Source: Nocardia pneumoniae NBRC 100136 (GTDB lineage: Bacteria; Actinomycetota; Actinomycetes; Mycobacteriales; Mycobacteriaceae). From it: 64,000 bases of DNA. This document shows positions 1-11,298 of the stretch, one piece after another (within the stretch, counting starts at the first letter, position 1; the number at the start of each line of letters is the position of its first letter). The notes under the pieces were generated by a model, which was given only the letters and a program-made list of their open reading frames with translations, was not told the origin of the DNA and ran no database searches. The position numbers and the translations under genes were made by a program. The stretch lies in the NCBI RefSeq assembly GCF_000308755.1, contig NZ_BAGF01000152.1, positions 1 to 64,000 of the forward strand, given 5' to 3'.

Positions 1-2
1 CG

Positions 3-788
3 GATCGTGACGACCGGGCACCCCGCGGCGACGCGTCGCAGGACCGTCGTCGTGGCGGCGAAGGCTCCCGCGTCGGCGGCGGTCGTTCGTTCGATCGGCG
101 TCCGCCGCGTCCGGAAGAACCGGATCTTCCGGACGAGGTGCAGGCCACCGATCTCGACCCGGCCGTCCGGCGTGACCTGCTCAGCCTGGACAAAGGCAAT
201 GCCGAGACGGTCGCGCGCCATCTCGTGATGGCCGTGCGCCTCGTCGACGACGATCCGGGTTTGGCTCTCGCGCACGCCCGGGCGGCCCGGCAGCGTGCCG
301 GTCGGATCGCGGTGGTTCGTGAGACCGCGGGGGTGGTGGCTTACCACGCCGGTGAATGGGCGGAGGCTCTGTCGGAGTTGCGGACGGCACGCCGGATGTC
401 CGGTGGCTCCGGCCTGCTGGCCGTGATGGCCGACTGCGAGCGTGGTCTCGGCCGACCGGAGCGCGCGATCGAACTCGGCCGCAGTGACGAGGCGCGAGCT
501 CTGCGCGGAGACGAGGCCACCGAACTGCGCATCGTCGTCGCGGGCGCACGGATGGACCTGGGCCAGTACGACCAAGCGGTCGTCACGTTGCAGACTTCGG
601 ACCTGGACCCGTCACGTACCGGTTCGGCCGCGGCCCGCCTGTTCTACGCCTACGCCGACGCCTTGGTCGCCGCGGGCCGGACGGACGAGGGCCTCACCTG
701 GTTCCTCAACGCGGCCTCGGCCGACGTGGACGGCGAAACCGATGCGGAAGAACGCGCTGCCGAACTCACCGGCGACGTCGATCTCTGA
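3..788 (+). CDS. TPR-like conserved protein (Rv1691-type), 5' partial
   Basis: The frame is open from base 3 with no stop, so the gene almost certainly begins left of the window; the first GTG in frame is at 138. The upstream residues are rich in D, R and G, like the disordered leader of actinobacterial orthologues. The folded part from about base 138 has helical pairs rich in A and L (for example AYHAGEWAEALSELRTAR), as in tetratricopeptide repeats, which usually bind protein partners. No catalytic motif is seen. It occupies the place of Rv1691 just before the Rv1692-type phosphatase. The family assignment is fairly firm, but the molecular role is unknown. Confidence 0.8.
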   Translation, partial: DRDDRAPRGDASQDRRRGGEGSRVGGGRSFDRRPPRPEEPDLPDEVQATDLDPAVRRDLLSLDKGNAETVARHLVMAVRLVDDDPGLALAHARAARQRAGRIAVVRETAGVVAYHAGEWAEALSELRTARRMSGGSGLLAVMADCERGLGRPERAIELGRSDEARALRGDEATELRIVVAGARMDLGQYDQAVVTLQTSDLDPSRTGSAAARLFYAYADALVAAGRTDEGLTWFLNAASADVDGETDAEERAAELTGDVDL

Positions 789-1697
789 CCGAATCCCGCT
801 GCGCTCGATCGCGGCCGTGCGTCGGTTGACGCCGGAGAACAGCGCTGGAAACCACTGCACGATTCTGCGCTGCGGGTCGACGTGGTGCCGATGCTCGCCG
901 CCGGACGGACCAGGCACGGGGCCCATCGACGAGGCGCGCACGGGGAATCGGGGTGTCGGCCGCAGCGGATGTTGTTTGCGAGACGCTGGATTGATGCTCG
1001 ATCGGGCTGGTGCCGCAACGGCGTTGTCGGCACGAAGAAGCGAGTCGGCAACTGCCTCTCGGGCGAACTCTGCTGTCGTTGAAGCTGCATCTCGAGGTCG
1101 GTAAGGAGCGAGTCGACTCCGGGGCGTGCGGTGGCGGCCTGGCGGGCGACTCTGCTTGTCGCTGCCGAAGCCGCACCTCGGCGCTGGCACGGTGTGGGTC
1201 GACTTCGGCTGCAAGCGCGATTCTGCGCTGGGTCGAGGTGGTGCGGACGGTCGCCGCGGGATGGACCAGGCCGCGACGGCGATGTCGGCTCGAAGGAGGG
1301 ATGCGGTGGCGAGGCGGGGCCAGCGATTGCGGGCTGCGGGGCGAAAGCGGTGCGCAACGGTCGCAGCGCCATGCGGCCGATTCGGCGAGCTGGCCCATCG
1401 GTGCCGGTACTCGGCTGCGCCGCTGAGCCCGAGTTGGGCTGGCGGTCGAGAGTATTGTGGCGCCAACCCGGCGCCGTCGTCCGTGTGGTGTACAGCGATG
1501 CCTTCGGAACCACGAGTGACAAGTGCTATGTGGCGGTTGGCATCCGGCCTGGGTGAGTGGCTGACGCCACGTCATTCCGGTCGGCCGTCTGGCGTAATGT
1601 TCGAGTGTCTCGGACTCGCCGAGCGGCTGTGCTGCCGGGGAGGCCAGCGGTATGCGAGTCGGCACGGCGCCGATCGGTGACACGGAGTGAGAGTGAT
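789..1697. repeat. 0.9 kb spacer with degenerate direct repeats, no convincing gene
   Basis: No frame here looks like a real protein on either strand. Diverged direct repeats are visible. The block starting GATTCTGCGCTG at about 860-920 recurs at about 1218-1275, with both copies ending in GGACCAGGC. The block with GACGGCG.TGTCGGC.CGAAG at about 1015-1040 recurs at about 1273-1298. A third pair, GGGCGA(A)CTCTGCT.GTCG, lies at about 1059 and 1145. The copies share order but not exact spacing, as expected of an old duplication with deletions. The function is unknown; the next gene's promoter may lie at the right end. Confidence 0.55.
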
Positions 1698-2588
1698 GTG
1701 AAGCGACTACGGGATCGCTACCGAGCCCTGCTGCTGGATCTGGACGGCACGCTGTATCGCGGACACGAGGTGATCGAGGGCGCGCCGGAGGCGTTGACCG
1801 CGAGCGGGGAGGCCGCCCAGCGGCTGGTGTACGTCACGAACAATGCCAGTCGGGGACCGGCGGTCGTGGCCGCGCATTTGGCCGAACTCGGCTTTCCCGC
1901 GACTGCCGACGACGTCGTGACCAGCGCCCAAGCGGCCGCCCGGCTGCTGGCCGAGCGACTGGACCCCGGCGCGCAGGTGCTGGTCGTCGGCACCGACGAC
2001 CTGGCCGCCGAGGTGGACGCGGTCGGGTTGCGCTCGATCCGGCGCTTCAACGGCTCCGCGCCGGCCGCCGTGGTACAAGGCCATTCGCCCCACACCGCAT
2101 GGCCGGACCTGGCCGAGGCCGCCTACGCGTTGCGCGCGGACGCACTGTGGGTCGCCGCGAACACCGACAAGACCTTGCCGAACGAACGTGGCCTCGCGCC
2201 GGGCAACGGTGCGATGGTCGCCGCGCTGCGGGCCGCGTCCGACCGGGAGCCGGTCGTTGCGGGCAAGCCGTACGCGCCCCTGCTGGAGGACGCACTGGTC
2301 CGGGCGGACTCGCGCAGCGCACTGGTGGTCGGCGATCGGCTCGACACCGACATCGAAGGCGCCAACCGCGTCGGCCTCGACGCGCTGATGGTGCTGACCG
2401 GCGTCAGCACCCTGGACGAGCTGCGCGAAGCGCCGGACGAACGGATCCCCACCTACGTCTGCGACTCCCTCGACGCTCTCAACCACGCACCTGTCGAGTT
2501 CGACCCGGATGCCGACCTGGGGGAGGCCCTTCGCCGTAACCCGGGACGAGCTGTGACGGTCCGCGCGTCCGGTTCGGAAATCCGATAG
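1698..2588 (+). CDS. HAD-superfamily (IIA) sugar-phosphate type phosphatase
   Basis: This is a 296-residue member of the NagD/PGP-like HAD IIA family, orthologous by position to Rv1692, for which glycerol-3-phosphate phosphatase activity is reported. It shows motif I DLDGT at residues 14-18 (nucleophile Asp14, acid Asp16), motif II VTNNAS, a cap domain, and the motif IV region GDRLDTDIEGA near residue 215. The GTG at 1698 is preferred over the longer open frame from 1557 because GGAG lies 10 bases before it and family homology begins there. A cytoplasmic role in phospholipid glycerol recycling is inferred from the orthologue. Confidence 0.9.
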   Translation: MKRLRDRYRALLLDLDGTLYRGHEVIEGAPEALTASGEAAQRLVYVTNNASRGPAVVAAHLAELGFPATADDVVTSAQAAARLLAERLDPGAQVLVVGTDDLAAEVDAVGLRSIRRFNGSAPAAVVQGHSPHTAWPDLAEAAYALRADALWVAANTDKTLPNERGLAPGNGAMVAALRAASDREPVVAGKPYAPLLEDALVRADSRSALVVGDRLDTDIEGANRVGLDALMVLTGVSTLDELREAPDERIPTYVCDSLDALNHAPVEFDPDADLGEALRRNPGRAVTVRASGSEIR

Positions 2589-2601
2589 CGTTGACGCCAC
2601 G

Positions 2602-2907
2602 ATGACTACTCCTACACCCCGTCCGAACGTTCCCGGAACGCCCGCTAGCGGGCATGGTCCCCCCCCCGGGGTTCCCTTCCCCGGTCAGCATCCGGGTGCG
2701 CAAGGGCGCCCGGAGCCGGCCGACCCGGATCGGATCCGCGGCGAGGTGGACAGTCTGCTCGCCGAGCTCGAGCGACCCGGCTGGAGCGGGGCGGCGCCCG
2801 CCGCCGACAGCGCCGAAGCCGGAGTCGACATCACCCGGCGCGCTCGCATCCTGGAGCAGGCACATGACGTGCTCGTACAGGCACTGGCCACGGTGGACAA
2901 GATCTGA
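2602..2907 (+). CDS. Small conserved actinobacterial protein (Rv1693-type)
   Basis: The 101-residue protein has a proline- and glycine-rich N-terminal half (residues 1-45) that is probably disordered. The C-terminal half is predicted helical, with RGEVDSLLAELE and ITRRARILEQAHDVLVQALATVDKI. No enzyme motif is present. It lies 13 bases after the HAD gene and 1 base before tlyA, as the short Rv1693 gene does in M. tuberculosis. The function is unknown; the helical tail could mediate dimerisation. Confidence 0.85.
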   Translation: MTTPTPRPNVPGTPASGHGPPPGVPFPGQHPGAQGRPEPADPDRIRGEVDSLLAELERPGWSGAAPAADSAEAGVDITRRARILEQAHDVLVQALATVDKI

Positions 2908-2908
2908 G

Positions 2909-3730
2909 GTGGCCAGACGCACGCGGGTGGACGCGGAACTGGTTCGCCGCGGATTGGCGCGATCGCGAGAGCACGCGGTCGAGCTGATCGGTGCGGGCCG
3001 CGTCCTGATAGCCGGAACGGTCGCGGTGAAGGCCGCGACCGCCGTCGAGGCGGGCACGCCGCTGGTGGTGCGCGAGGAGCCCGACGAAGTCTCCTGGGCC
3101 TCGCGCGGGGCGCACAAGCTGCTCGGCGCCCTGGAACGGTTCGAGCCGCAGGGGTTGTCGGTCGCGGGCAAGCGCTGCCTGGACGCGGGCGCGTCGACCG
3201 GTGGTTTCACCGACGTGCTGCTCAGCAGGGCGGCGCGGGAGGTGGTCGCGGTCGACGTCGGTTACGGGCAGCTGGTCTGGCGCCTGCGCAGCGACGAGCG
3301 CGTGCGGGTCTTCGATCGCACCAACGTGCGCAACCTGACGCCCGAAACGATCGGCGGCACGGTCGAACTGGTGGTGGGGGATCTGTCGTTCATCTCGCTC
3401 GGCTTGGTGCTGCCCGCGCTCGCGGCCTGCGCCGCGCCGGGCGCCGACCTGTTGCCGATGGTGAAGCCGCAGTTCGAGGTCGGCAAGGAGCGCGTCGGCT
3501 CCGGCGGCGTCGTGCGCGATCCTGCGCTGCGTGCCGAAGCGGTGTGCGCGGTCGCGGCGGCCGCGGCGGGCCTCGGCCTGCGTACCGTCGGCGTCGTGGC
3601 CAGCCCGCTGCCTGGCCCGTCCGGCAATGTCGAATACTTCCTGTGGCTGCGCAACGACGGGCAGTTCGAATACGACCGCGAGCTGGTTGCGGCGCTGGTC
3701 GAGCGTGCGGTTGAGGAGGGTCCACAGTGA
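2909..3730 (+). CDS. tlyA: 16S/23S rRNA 2'-O-methyltransferase TlyA
   Basis: TlyA methylates the ribose of C1409 in 16S rRNA and C1920 in 23S rRNA, and its loss confers capreomycin resistance in mycobacteria. The 273-residue product has an N-terminal S4 RNA-binding domain (about residues 5-65) and an FtsJ-like methyltransferase domain with the SAM motif [14 protein letters not shown] near residue 92 and [10 protein letters not shown] further on. The GTG at 2909 gives the family's usual length (268 residues in M. tuberculosis); the open frame extends upstream only as a shadow of the preceding gene. Its stop overlaps the nadK start as GTGA. Confidence 0.96.
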   Translation: MARRTRVDAELVRRGLARSREHAVELIGAGRVLIAGTVAVKAATAVEAGTPLVVREEPDEVSWASRGAHKLLGALERFEPQGLSVAGKRCLDAGASTGGFTDVLLSRAAREVVAVDVGYGQLVWRLRSDERVRVFDRTNVRNLTPETIGGTVELVVGDLSFISLGLVLPALAACAAPGADLLPMVKPQFEVGKERVGSGGVVRDPALRAEAVCAVAAAAAGLGLRTVGVVASPLPGPSGNVEYFLWLRNDGQFEYDRELVAALVERAVEEGPQ

Positions 3731-4686
3731 ACACGCCGGCCCAGCCCTGCGGCCGGGAGATCTTGCTGGTGTCCCATCCGGGCCGGGCGGAAATCATCGA
3801 GACCGCCCACCGGGTGGCGAAGATCTTCGCGGACGCGGGCATCTGCCTGCGGGTGCTCGCCGATGAGGCGGACAGCACCCGATTCGAGGCCGAGCCGGGC
3901 GGCTATCCGGTGCGCGTGGTCGAGCACGGCCCGGAAGCGGCGGTCGGCTGCGAGATGGTGCTCGTGCTCGGCGGCGACGGAACCTTCCTGCGCGCCGCCG
4001 AGTTGGCGCGTCCAGCGGCGGTGCCGGTGCTCGGGATCAACCTGGGGCGCATCGGATTTCTGACCGAGGCCGAGGCCGAGCATCTGGACGAGGCGCTCGC
4101 CCAGGTGGTGCGGCGCGACTACCGGATCGAGCATCGGATGACCATCGACCTCACCGTCCGCGTCGACGACGAAGTGGTCGAGAGCGGCTGGGCGCTGAAC
4201 GAGGCGAGCATCGAGAACGCTTCCCGCATGGGCGTATTGGAAGTGGTGCTGGAAGTCGACGGCAGGCCGGTGTCGGCGTTCGGCTGCGACGGCATCCTGA
4301 TCGCCACACCCACCGGATCGACCGCCTACGCCTTCTCCGCGGGCGGCCCGGTGGTGTGGCCGGAACTCGAAGCGCTGCTGGTGATCCCGAGCAATGCCCA
4401 CGCCTTGTTCGCGCGGCCGCTGGTGACCAGCCCGGCTTCCCGAATCGCGGTCGAATCGGTGGCCACCGGACACGATGCGATAGTTTTCCTGGACGGCAGG
4501 CGCACGCTCGCACTGCCCAGCGGCGGCCGCGTGGAGGCGGTTCGCGGCGCCGAACCGGTGCGCTGGGTGCGGCTGGACTCCGCACCGTTCGCCGACCGGA
4601 TGGTGCGCAAGTTCCAATTGCCCGTGACCGGCTGGCGCGGCCGACGGCGAACGGAGAGCACACGTGCTGACAGAGATCAGGATTGA
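3727..4686 (+). CDS. nadK: NAD kinase
   Basis: This enzyme phosphorylates NAD to NADP, using ATP or polyphosphate in the actinobacterial type (PpnK). The 319 residues contain the diagnostic GGDGTFLR at 82-89, the [11 protein letters not shown] region, and [22 protein letters not shown], which binds the NAD ribose and phosphate. The GTG start overlaps the tlyA stop by 4 bases, and the 3' end overlaps recN by 23 bases, so the three genes are translationally coupled, as in M. tuberculosis Rv1694-Rv1696. Confidence 0.96.
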   Translation: MNTPAQPCGREILLVSHPGRAEIIETAHRVAKIFADAGICLRVLADEADSTRFEAEPGGYPVRVVEHGPEAAVGCEMVLVLGGDGTFLRAAELARPAAVPVLGINLGRIGFLTEAEAEHLDEALAQVVRRDYRIEHRMTIDLTVRVDDEVVESGWALNEASIENASRMGVLEVVLEVDGRPVSAFGCDGILIATPTGSTAYAFSAGGPVVWPELEALLVIPSNAHALFARPLVTSPASRIAVESVATGHDAIVFLDGRRTLALPSGGRVEAVRGAEPVRWVRLDSAPFADRMVRKFQLPVTGWRGRRRTESTRADRDQD

Positions 4687-6445
4687 CGGCCTGGGCGTCA
4701 TTTCCACGGCGACCGCGCAGTTCCATGCCGGGCTGACCTGCCTGACCGGCGAGACCGGCGCGGGCAAGACCATGGTGGTGACCAGCCTGCATCTGCTCAG
4801 CGGCGCGCGCGCGGACGCGGGCCGGGTCCGGCTCGGCGCGTCCCGTGCCGTGGTGGAGGGCCGATTCACCGTCGAGGACGTCAACGACGCCGCCCGGGCC
4901 GAAGTCGCGCAGGTGCTGGAAGCGGCAGCGGCCGAGCAGGACGACGACGGCAGCATCATCGCGATCCGGACGGTCGGCAGTGACGGACGTTCCCGTGCGC
5001 ATCTGGGCGGACGCGGCGTGCCCGCCTCGGTGCTGGCCGATTTCACCGCGCCGCTGCTGACCGTGCACGGCCAGAACGACCAACTGCGTTTGCAGCGCCC
5101 CGACCAGCAGTTGTCCGCGCTGGACCAGTTCGCCGCCGACGCGGTGGGCCCGCTGCTGCGGAAATACCAGGCGCAGCGCCGATCGTGGCTGGACGCGCGC
5201 GCCGAACTTCTCGAACGCACCGCGCGCAGCAGGGAATTGGCACTCGAAGCCGATCGGCTGAAGCACTCGCTGAACGAAATCGACGGCATCGCGCCCGAAC
5301 CCGGCGAGGACGTGCGCATCGTCGACGAGGTGCGCAGGCTCAGCGATCTGGACTCGCTGCGCGAGGCGGCGGCGACCGCGCACGACGCGCTGGCCGGACC
5401 GGCCGACGCGTCCCGAGACGGTTCCGGCGCATTGGAATCGCTCGGCGCCGCGCGCGCCCGCATCGAAGCGGCCGACGACCCGGCGCTGGCCGCTCTCGCA
5501 CCGCGCCTGGCCGATGCGATCGCGGTGGTGGTGGACGTCACCACCGAGCTGAGCGGTTATCTCTCGGATCTGCCGTCCGATCCGGGCGCACTGGATTCGC
5601 TGCTCACCCGGCAGGCCGAACTGAAAACGCTGACCCGCAAGTACGCACCCGATATCGACGGCGTGCTGGCCTGGGCGGAGGAGGCACGCGCGCGGCTGGG
5701 TTCACTCGACGTCTCCGAGGAGGCGCTGGCCAAGCTGGCCGCCGAGGTGGAGACCGCCGCCGAGCGGGTGCGGGAGACGGCGAAGAAGCTGAGCGCGGCG
5801 CGAAGCAAAGCGGCGGGCAAGCTGGCGGCGGCGGTGAGCGCCGAGCTGGGTGGTCTCGCGATGGGCAAGGCGCGTCTCGAGGTCGACGTGCGACCCATGC
5901 TCGCGGGCCCCCAGGATTCGGCGCCGCTCACCGTCGACGGGCAGGAGTTGCATGCCGGTCCGGCGGGCATCGACGAGGTCGAGTTCCGCCTGTCCGCGCA
6001 TTCGGGCGCGCAGTCGCTGCCGTTGAGCAAGAGCGCGTCCGGCGGTGAGCTGTCCCGGGTGATGCTGGCGCTCGAGGTGGTGCTGGCCGGCTCCGATCAT
6101 GGGGCGACGATGGTGTTCGACGAGGTCGACGCGGGCGTCGGCGGTCGGGCCGCGGTCGAGATCGGTCGCAGGCTGGCCCGGCTGGCGCGCACCCACCAGG
6201 TCATCGTGGTGACGCATCTGCCGCAGGTGGCGGCGTTCGCCGATACCCATCTGGTGGTCGACAAGTCCGACGACGGGAAGGGCACCGTCAACAGCGGCGT
6301 TCGCGCGCTGACCAACGACGAGCGGGTCATCGAGCTGGCCCGCATGCTGGCCGGTCTCGACGACACCGAGACCGGCCGGGCGCACGCGGAGGAACTCCTG
6401 GCGACGGCGCGCGCGGAGAAGGCGGGCGCCGCGGCGACGCGCTGA
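4664..6445 (+). CDS. recN: DNA repair protein RecN
   Basis: RecN is an SMC-like ATPase that acts on double-strand breaks. The 593-residue protein shows Walker A GETGAGKT at 29-36, the [14 protein letters not shown] segment, two coiled-coil arms, the ABC signature SASGGELSR near residue 460, and Walker [13 protein letters not shown] near 482. Length is normal for the family. The GTG at 4664 has GGAG 8 bases upstream and lies inside the end of nadK. It is the last gene of the tlyA-nadK-recN run before a convergent insert. Confidence 0.96.
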   Translation: MLTEIRIDGLGVISTATAQFHAGLTCLTGETGAGKTMVVTSLHLLSGARADAGRVRLGASRAVVEGRFTVEDVNDAARAEVAQVLEAAAAEQDDDGSIIAIRTVGSDGRSRAHLGGRGVPASVLADFTAPLLTVHGQNDQLRLQRPDQQLSALDQFAADAVGPLLRKYQAQRRSWLDARAELLERTARSRELALEADRLKHSLNEIDGIAPEPGEDVRIVDEVRRLSDLDSLREAAATAHDALAGPADASRDGSGALESLGAARARIEAADDPALAALAPRLADAIAVVVDVTTELSGYLSDLPSDPGALDSLLTRQAELKTLTRKYAPDIDGVLAWAEEARARLGSLDVSEEALAKLAAEVETAAERVRETAKKLSAARSKAAGKLAAAVSAELGGLAMGKARLEVDVRPMLAGPQDSAPLTVDGQELHAGPAGIDEVEFRLSAHSGAQSLPLSKSASGGELSRVMLALEVVLAGSDHGATMVFDEVDAGVGGRAAVEIGRRLARLARTHQVIVVTHLPQVAAFADTHLVVDKSDDGKGTVNSGVRALTNDERVIELARMLAGLDDTETGRAHAEELLATARAEKAGAAATR

Positions 6446-6448
6446 CGG

Positions 6449-6868
6449 TCAGCGCACCGCCTTCCGCGCGCCGTTCATGAACACGCCGATCAAGTTCTTC
6501 AGGCCCAGCTCTACCACCTTGGCGGGCACGGGCAGCTTGGGATCGGATTCCATCGTGTAGGAGACCAGGGTGCCGTTGTCGGCGTCGGCGAAGGTGACGA
6601 CGCCGACGTGCCGCTTCACCGGCGCGCCCTTGACGACCTTGTATTCCATCCGCTCACCGGGCACCAGCTTGGTGATCTCCTCGGTGACGCCGACCGGGCC
6701 GACGCCGATCAGGTGCTGGGCGCCGACGCCTTCGCGTTCGGTCAGGCCGGGCTTGGTCAGCTTGACCTGGACCGGCAGATAGGGGCTGATGCTCTCGCGC
6801 TCGGCGAAGAGCCGGTACACGACCTCGCGTGGGGCGGGAATGACGGCGTCGACGGTGGTGCTGGCCAT
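6449..6868 (-). CDS. SRPBCC-family (polyketide cyclase/START-like) protein
   Basis: This 139-residue protein has the START-like helix-grip pattern: an N-terminal strand with VDAVIPAPREVVYRLFAER, a central sheet ending GPVGVTEEITKLVPGERMEYKVVKG, and a long C-terminal helix (VPAKVVELGLKNLIGVFMNG). Such proteins bind hydrophobic ligands, but no ligand can be named. The ATG at 6868 is preceded by a strong GAGGAG site and is preferred over the longer frame to 6949. It is convergent with recN, only 3 bases away, and interrupts the otherwise conserved recN-steA order, so it looks like a lineage-specific insert. Confidence 0.85.
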   Translation of the reverse strand: MASTTVDAVIPAPREVVYRLFAERESISPYLPVQVKLTKPGLTEREGVGAQHLIGVGPVGVTEEITKLVPGERMEYKVVKGAPVKRHVGVVTFADADNGTLVSYTMESDPKLPVPAKVVELGLKNLIGVFMNGARKAVR

Positions 6869-7088
6869 GGTTCTCCTCTTCGAGTTACCTGTGACGGGCA
6901 GCATATAGGTACTGCGTCCGCCGCTCGGTGATCGTGTTGTCCGCGTCACATTCGGGGCGATGCGGTGCGTAGGCGGGCCGGAATACCGGTACGGCCGAGT
7001 CCCGAACTACCCGACCGGCGGTAGCTGCCCGTTCGCTATTTCGGCGCGCCTCCACCAATGGTTGAGGGTTTGCCGCCATCATCGGCGC

Positions 7089-8300
7089 ATGAAAATGCTG
7101 GCGTTGTTGTCGAGGAACACCGAAACGCTGCCAGGTCTGACCGGGACAGCCCGGGTGGATCGCAACACCCGGCGACTGCTCGGGCGCGTCGGCCCGGGTG
7201 ACATCGTCGTGCTCGACGAGATGGACCTCGACCGGATGACCGCCGACCGGTTGGTCGAGGCCCGGGTGGGCGCGGTGATCAACACCTCGCCGTCCATTTC
7301 CGGCCGCTACCCCAATCTCGGTCCGGAAGCCTTGGTGGCCAACGGCATCCTGCTGCTGGACACGGTGAGCTCGGACGCGTTCAGCAAGATCAAGGACGGC
7401 GTGCGGGTCCGGATCGACGACGGTGTCGTCTACTCCGACAAGCTGATCAAGAGGGAGCCGGAGGTCCTCGTCGAGGGCATCGAGCTCACCGAGTCGGCCA
7501 TCGCGGAGCGGATGATCGAGGCGCGCAACGGTCTGGCCGATCACCTGGAGGCGTTCGCGGGCAACACCATCGAGTTCATCCGTACCGAGAGCGCGCTGCT
7601 CATCGACGGTTTCGGCGTGCCGGAACTGGATCTGGTGATGAAGCAGCGGCACGTGGTCGTCGTCGCCGACGGCCCGGACCACGCCGAGGACCTGCAGCGG
7701 CTGAAGCCGTTCATCAAGGAGTACGCCCCGATCCTGATCGGCGTCGGCCGTGGCGCGGACACGCTCAGGAGGCGCGGCTACCGGCCCGACGTCATCGTCG
7801 GCGACCCGGACGAGATCACCTCGGCGACCATGAAATGCGGCGCCGAAGTGATCCTGCCCGCCGACACCGACGGCCACGCGAAGGGACTCGAGCGCATCCA
7901 GGATCTCGGCATCGGCGCGACGACCTTCCCCTCGTCGGGTTCGGCCGCCGATCTGGCGCTGCTGCTGGCCGATCACCACGGTGCGGCGCTGATCGTCGTG
8001 GCGGGCGCTCCGGCCTCGCTCGACCACTTCTTCGATCGCGGCCGCCGCCACAGCAACCCGGCCACGTTCCTCACCCGGCTCAAGGTCGGGACCAAGCTGG
8101 TGGACGCGAAGGCCGTCGCCACGCTGTACCGCAACCGGGTGTCCGGGATCGCCGTCGCGCTGGTGGTGCTCGCCGCGCTGGTCGCGGTGATCGTCGTGCT
8201 GCTGGCCTCCAACCGCGGCGCGGACGTCATGGACTGGACCGTCGACAACTGGAACCGCTTCGCGCTCTGGGCGCAGGCGCGCGCCGGTTCGTGGCAATAG
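7089..8300 (+). CDS. steA: SteA-type cell envelope assembly protein (Rv1697 family)
   Basis: The 403-residue protein is the Rv1697/SteA type: a thiamin-pyrophosphokinase-like catalytic fold (LIGVGRGADTLRRRGYRPDVIVGDPDEI, and ATTFPSSGSAADLALLL) followed by one C-terminal membrane span at about residues 350-374. SteA and SteB are reported to act together in envelope assembly and septation in Corynebacterium. The ATG at 7089 is chosen because conserved sequence begins there; the open frame back to 6960 is unlike the family. The next gene is its usual partner and starts 14 bases downstream. Confidence 0.88.
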   Translation: MKMLALLSRNTETLPGLTGTARVDRNTRRLLGRVGPGDIVVLDEMDLDRMTADRLVEARVGAVINTSPSISGRYPNLGPEALVANGILLLDTVSSDAFSKIKDGVRVRIDDGVVYSDKLIKREPEVLVEGIELTESAIAERMIEARNGLADHLEAFAGNTIEFIRTESALLIDGFGVPELDLVMKQRHVVVVADGPDHAEDLQRLKPFIKEYAPILIGVGRGADTLRRRGYRPDVIVGDPDEITSATMKCGAEVILPADTDGHAKGLERIQDLGIGATTFPSSGSAADLALLLADHHGAALIVVAGAPASLDHFFDRGRRHSNPATFLTRLKVGTKLVDAKAVATLYRNRVSGIAVALVVLAALVAVIVVLLASNRGADVMDWTVDNWNRFALWAQARAGSWQ

Positions 8301-8314
8301 CCAAGGGAGAACCG

Positions 8315-9259
8315 ATGATCACGCTGCGTCAGCACGCCACGTCGATTGCCGCGATCTTTCTGGCGCTCGCCATCGGCGTGGTGCTCGGCTCACAGACGCT
8401 CGCCGCCGACCTGCTGTCCGGTTTGCGGGCGGACAAGACCGATCTGCGACAGCAGGTCGACACCCTCACCGAGCAGCAGCGGCGGCTCGCGGATCAGGTA
8501 ACGGCCGCCGACCGGTTCGTCGCCGGGTCCTCGGGCCGGATCCTCGGTGGCTCCCTCGCCGACCGCGGCGTCATCGTGTTCACGACACCGGACGCCGATC
8601 CCGGCGACGTGGAGGCGGTGACGAAAGCGCTCGAGACCGCCGGTGCGGCCGTGACCGGCAGGATCGCGTTCACCGACGCTTTCGTCGACGCGACCGAGGG
8701 CGACCGGATGCGCACCGCCCTCACCAACGTGATCCCGGCGGGGGCGCAGCTGCGTACCGGCGCGGTCGACCAGGGCAGCATGGCGGGCGATCTGCTCGGC
8801 CTGGTGCTGCTGCTCGACCCGGCCAACGGGCAACCCCGGAGCACTCCGCAAGAGCTCGGGCTGGTGCTGGAGACCTTGCGCGGCGGCGGCTTCCTCGCCT
8901 ACGGCGATACGCCGGTCCGTCCGGCGCAGCTCGCCGTGGTGGTCACCGGAAACGGCGTCGACGCCGCCAAGGACAGCGTGGGCGCGAACACCGCCCGTTT
9001 CGCGGGCGCCCTGCGCGGCCGCGGTTCGGGGGTGGTCCTGGCCGGTCGCGCCGGAGCCGCCGAGGGAGACGGGCCGATCGCCGTCGTCCGCGCCGACGCC
9101 GCACTCGCCGCCCAGGTCAGCACGGTGGACAACCTCGAAAGGGACCTCGGCCGCGTCACCACGGTGCTGGCGCTGGTCGAACAACTCAACGGCGGCGCGG
9201 GCCGCTACGGCACCGGCGCCAAAGCCACTTCTCTGACGTTGGCCGCCCTCCCTGGCTGA
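8315..9259 (+). CDS. MctB/SteB-like envelope protein (Rv1698 family)
   Basis: The 314-residue product has one N-terminal membrane span (about residues 8-30), then a coiled coil (DLRQQVDTLTEQQRRLADQV) and an extracytoplasmic alpha/beta domain. The M. tuberculosis orthologue was reported as the copper-efflux protein MctB, while the Corynebacterium orthologue is SteB, the partner of SteA; both claims rest on the family rather than this sequence. The ATG at 8315 follows GGGAGAACCG, a good ribosome site. Coupling with steA supports an envelope role. Confidence 0.87.
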   Translation: MITLRQHATSIAAIFLALAIGVVLGSQTLAADLLSGLRADKTDLRQQVDTLTEQQRRLADQVTAADRFVAGSSGRILGGSLADRGVIVFTTPDADPGDVEAVTKALETAGAAVTGRIAFTDAFVDATEGDRMRTALTNVIPAGAQLRTGAVDQGSMAGDLLGLVLLLDPANGQPRSTPQELGLVLETLRGGGFLAYGDTPVRPAQLAVVVTGNGVDAAKDSVGANTARFAGALRGRGSGVVLAGRAGAAEGDGPIAVVRADAALAAQVSTVDNLERDLGRVTTVLALVEQLNGGAGRYGTGAKATSLTLAALPG

Positions 9260-9288
9260 GCGACGCGATCGAAGCGCCGTGACGGCCG

Positions 9289-9308
9289 GACGCCGATCCT
9301 CCGGCGTC
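9289..9308 (+). terminator. Possible terminator after the steA pair
   Basis: A 7-bp inverted repeat, GACGCCG and CGGCGTC, flanks a 6-base loop 30 bases after the mctB/steB-like stop. There is no clear T run after it, so it could be a weak terminator or only a GC-rich chance repeat. Confidence 0.4.
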
Positions 9309-9490
9309 GGCGTCCACGGTCGGCTTCCGCTTCGGTGAGCCGTTTCATCGCCAGGGCAGCACACCATGGCGATGTGTCCGGCGGCCGTGCCGCGACCCGT
9401 TTCACAGTCGGGGTGCCTGTGCTCTGATCCGCGGTCCGGCGATCGGTGGGCAAACGGGCGTGGCATTCGAACTGACGGGCGGATTCGTGT

Positions 9491-9496
9491 TACCGT
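9491..9496 (+). promoter_or_regulatory. Putative pyrG -10 element, leaderless mRNA suggested
   Basis: TACCGT matches the actinobacterial -10 pattern TANNNT and lies 8 bases before the pyrG GTG at 9505. Transcription would then begin at or very near the start codon, giving a leaderless message. No Shine-Dalgarno sequence precedes the GTG, which agrees. A convincing -35 is not visible. Confidence 0.35.
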
Positions 9497-9498
9497 GA

Positions 9499-11226
<1,728 letters not shown>

Positions 11227-11298
11227 CGGAATGTGGGCCGGGCCCGCGGGCGGTCCTCGTCACCGGGGAGTGTCCGCTCCTGCCGATAAGGTCGGGGC

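Noticed and set aside
612-1683. Long minus-strand open frames over the 0.8-1.7 kb spacer
   Set aside because: Composition is R/P/A/S-rich with no conserved motif, as GC-rich shadow frames are; apparent internal similarity comes from the DNA repeats.
3262-5544. 760-codon minus-strand frame across tlyA, nadK and recN
   Set aside because: It is the antisense shadow of three well-recognised genes and has shadow composition.
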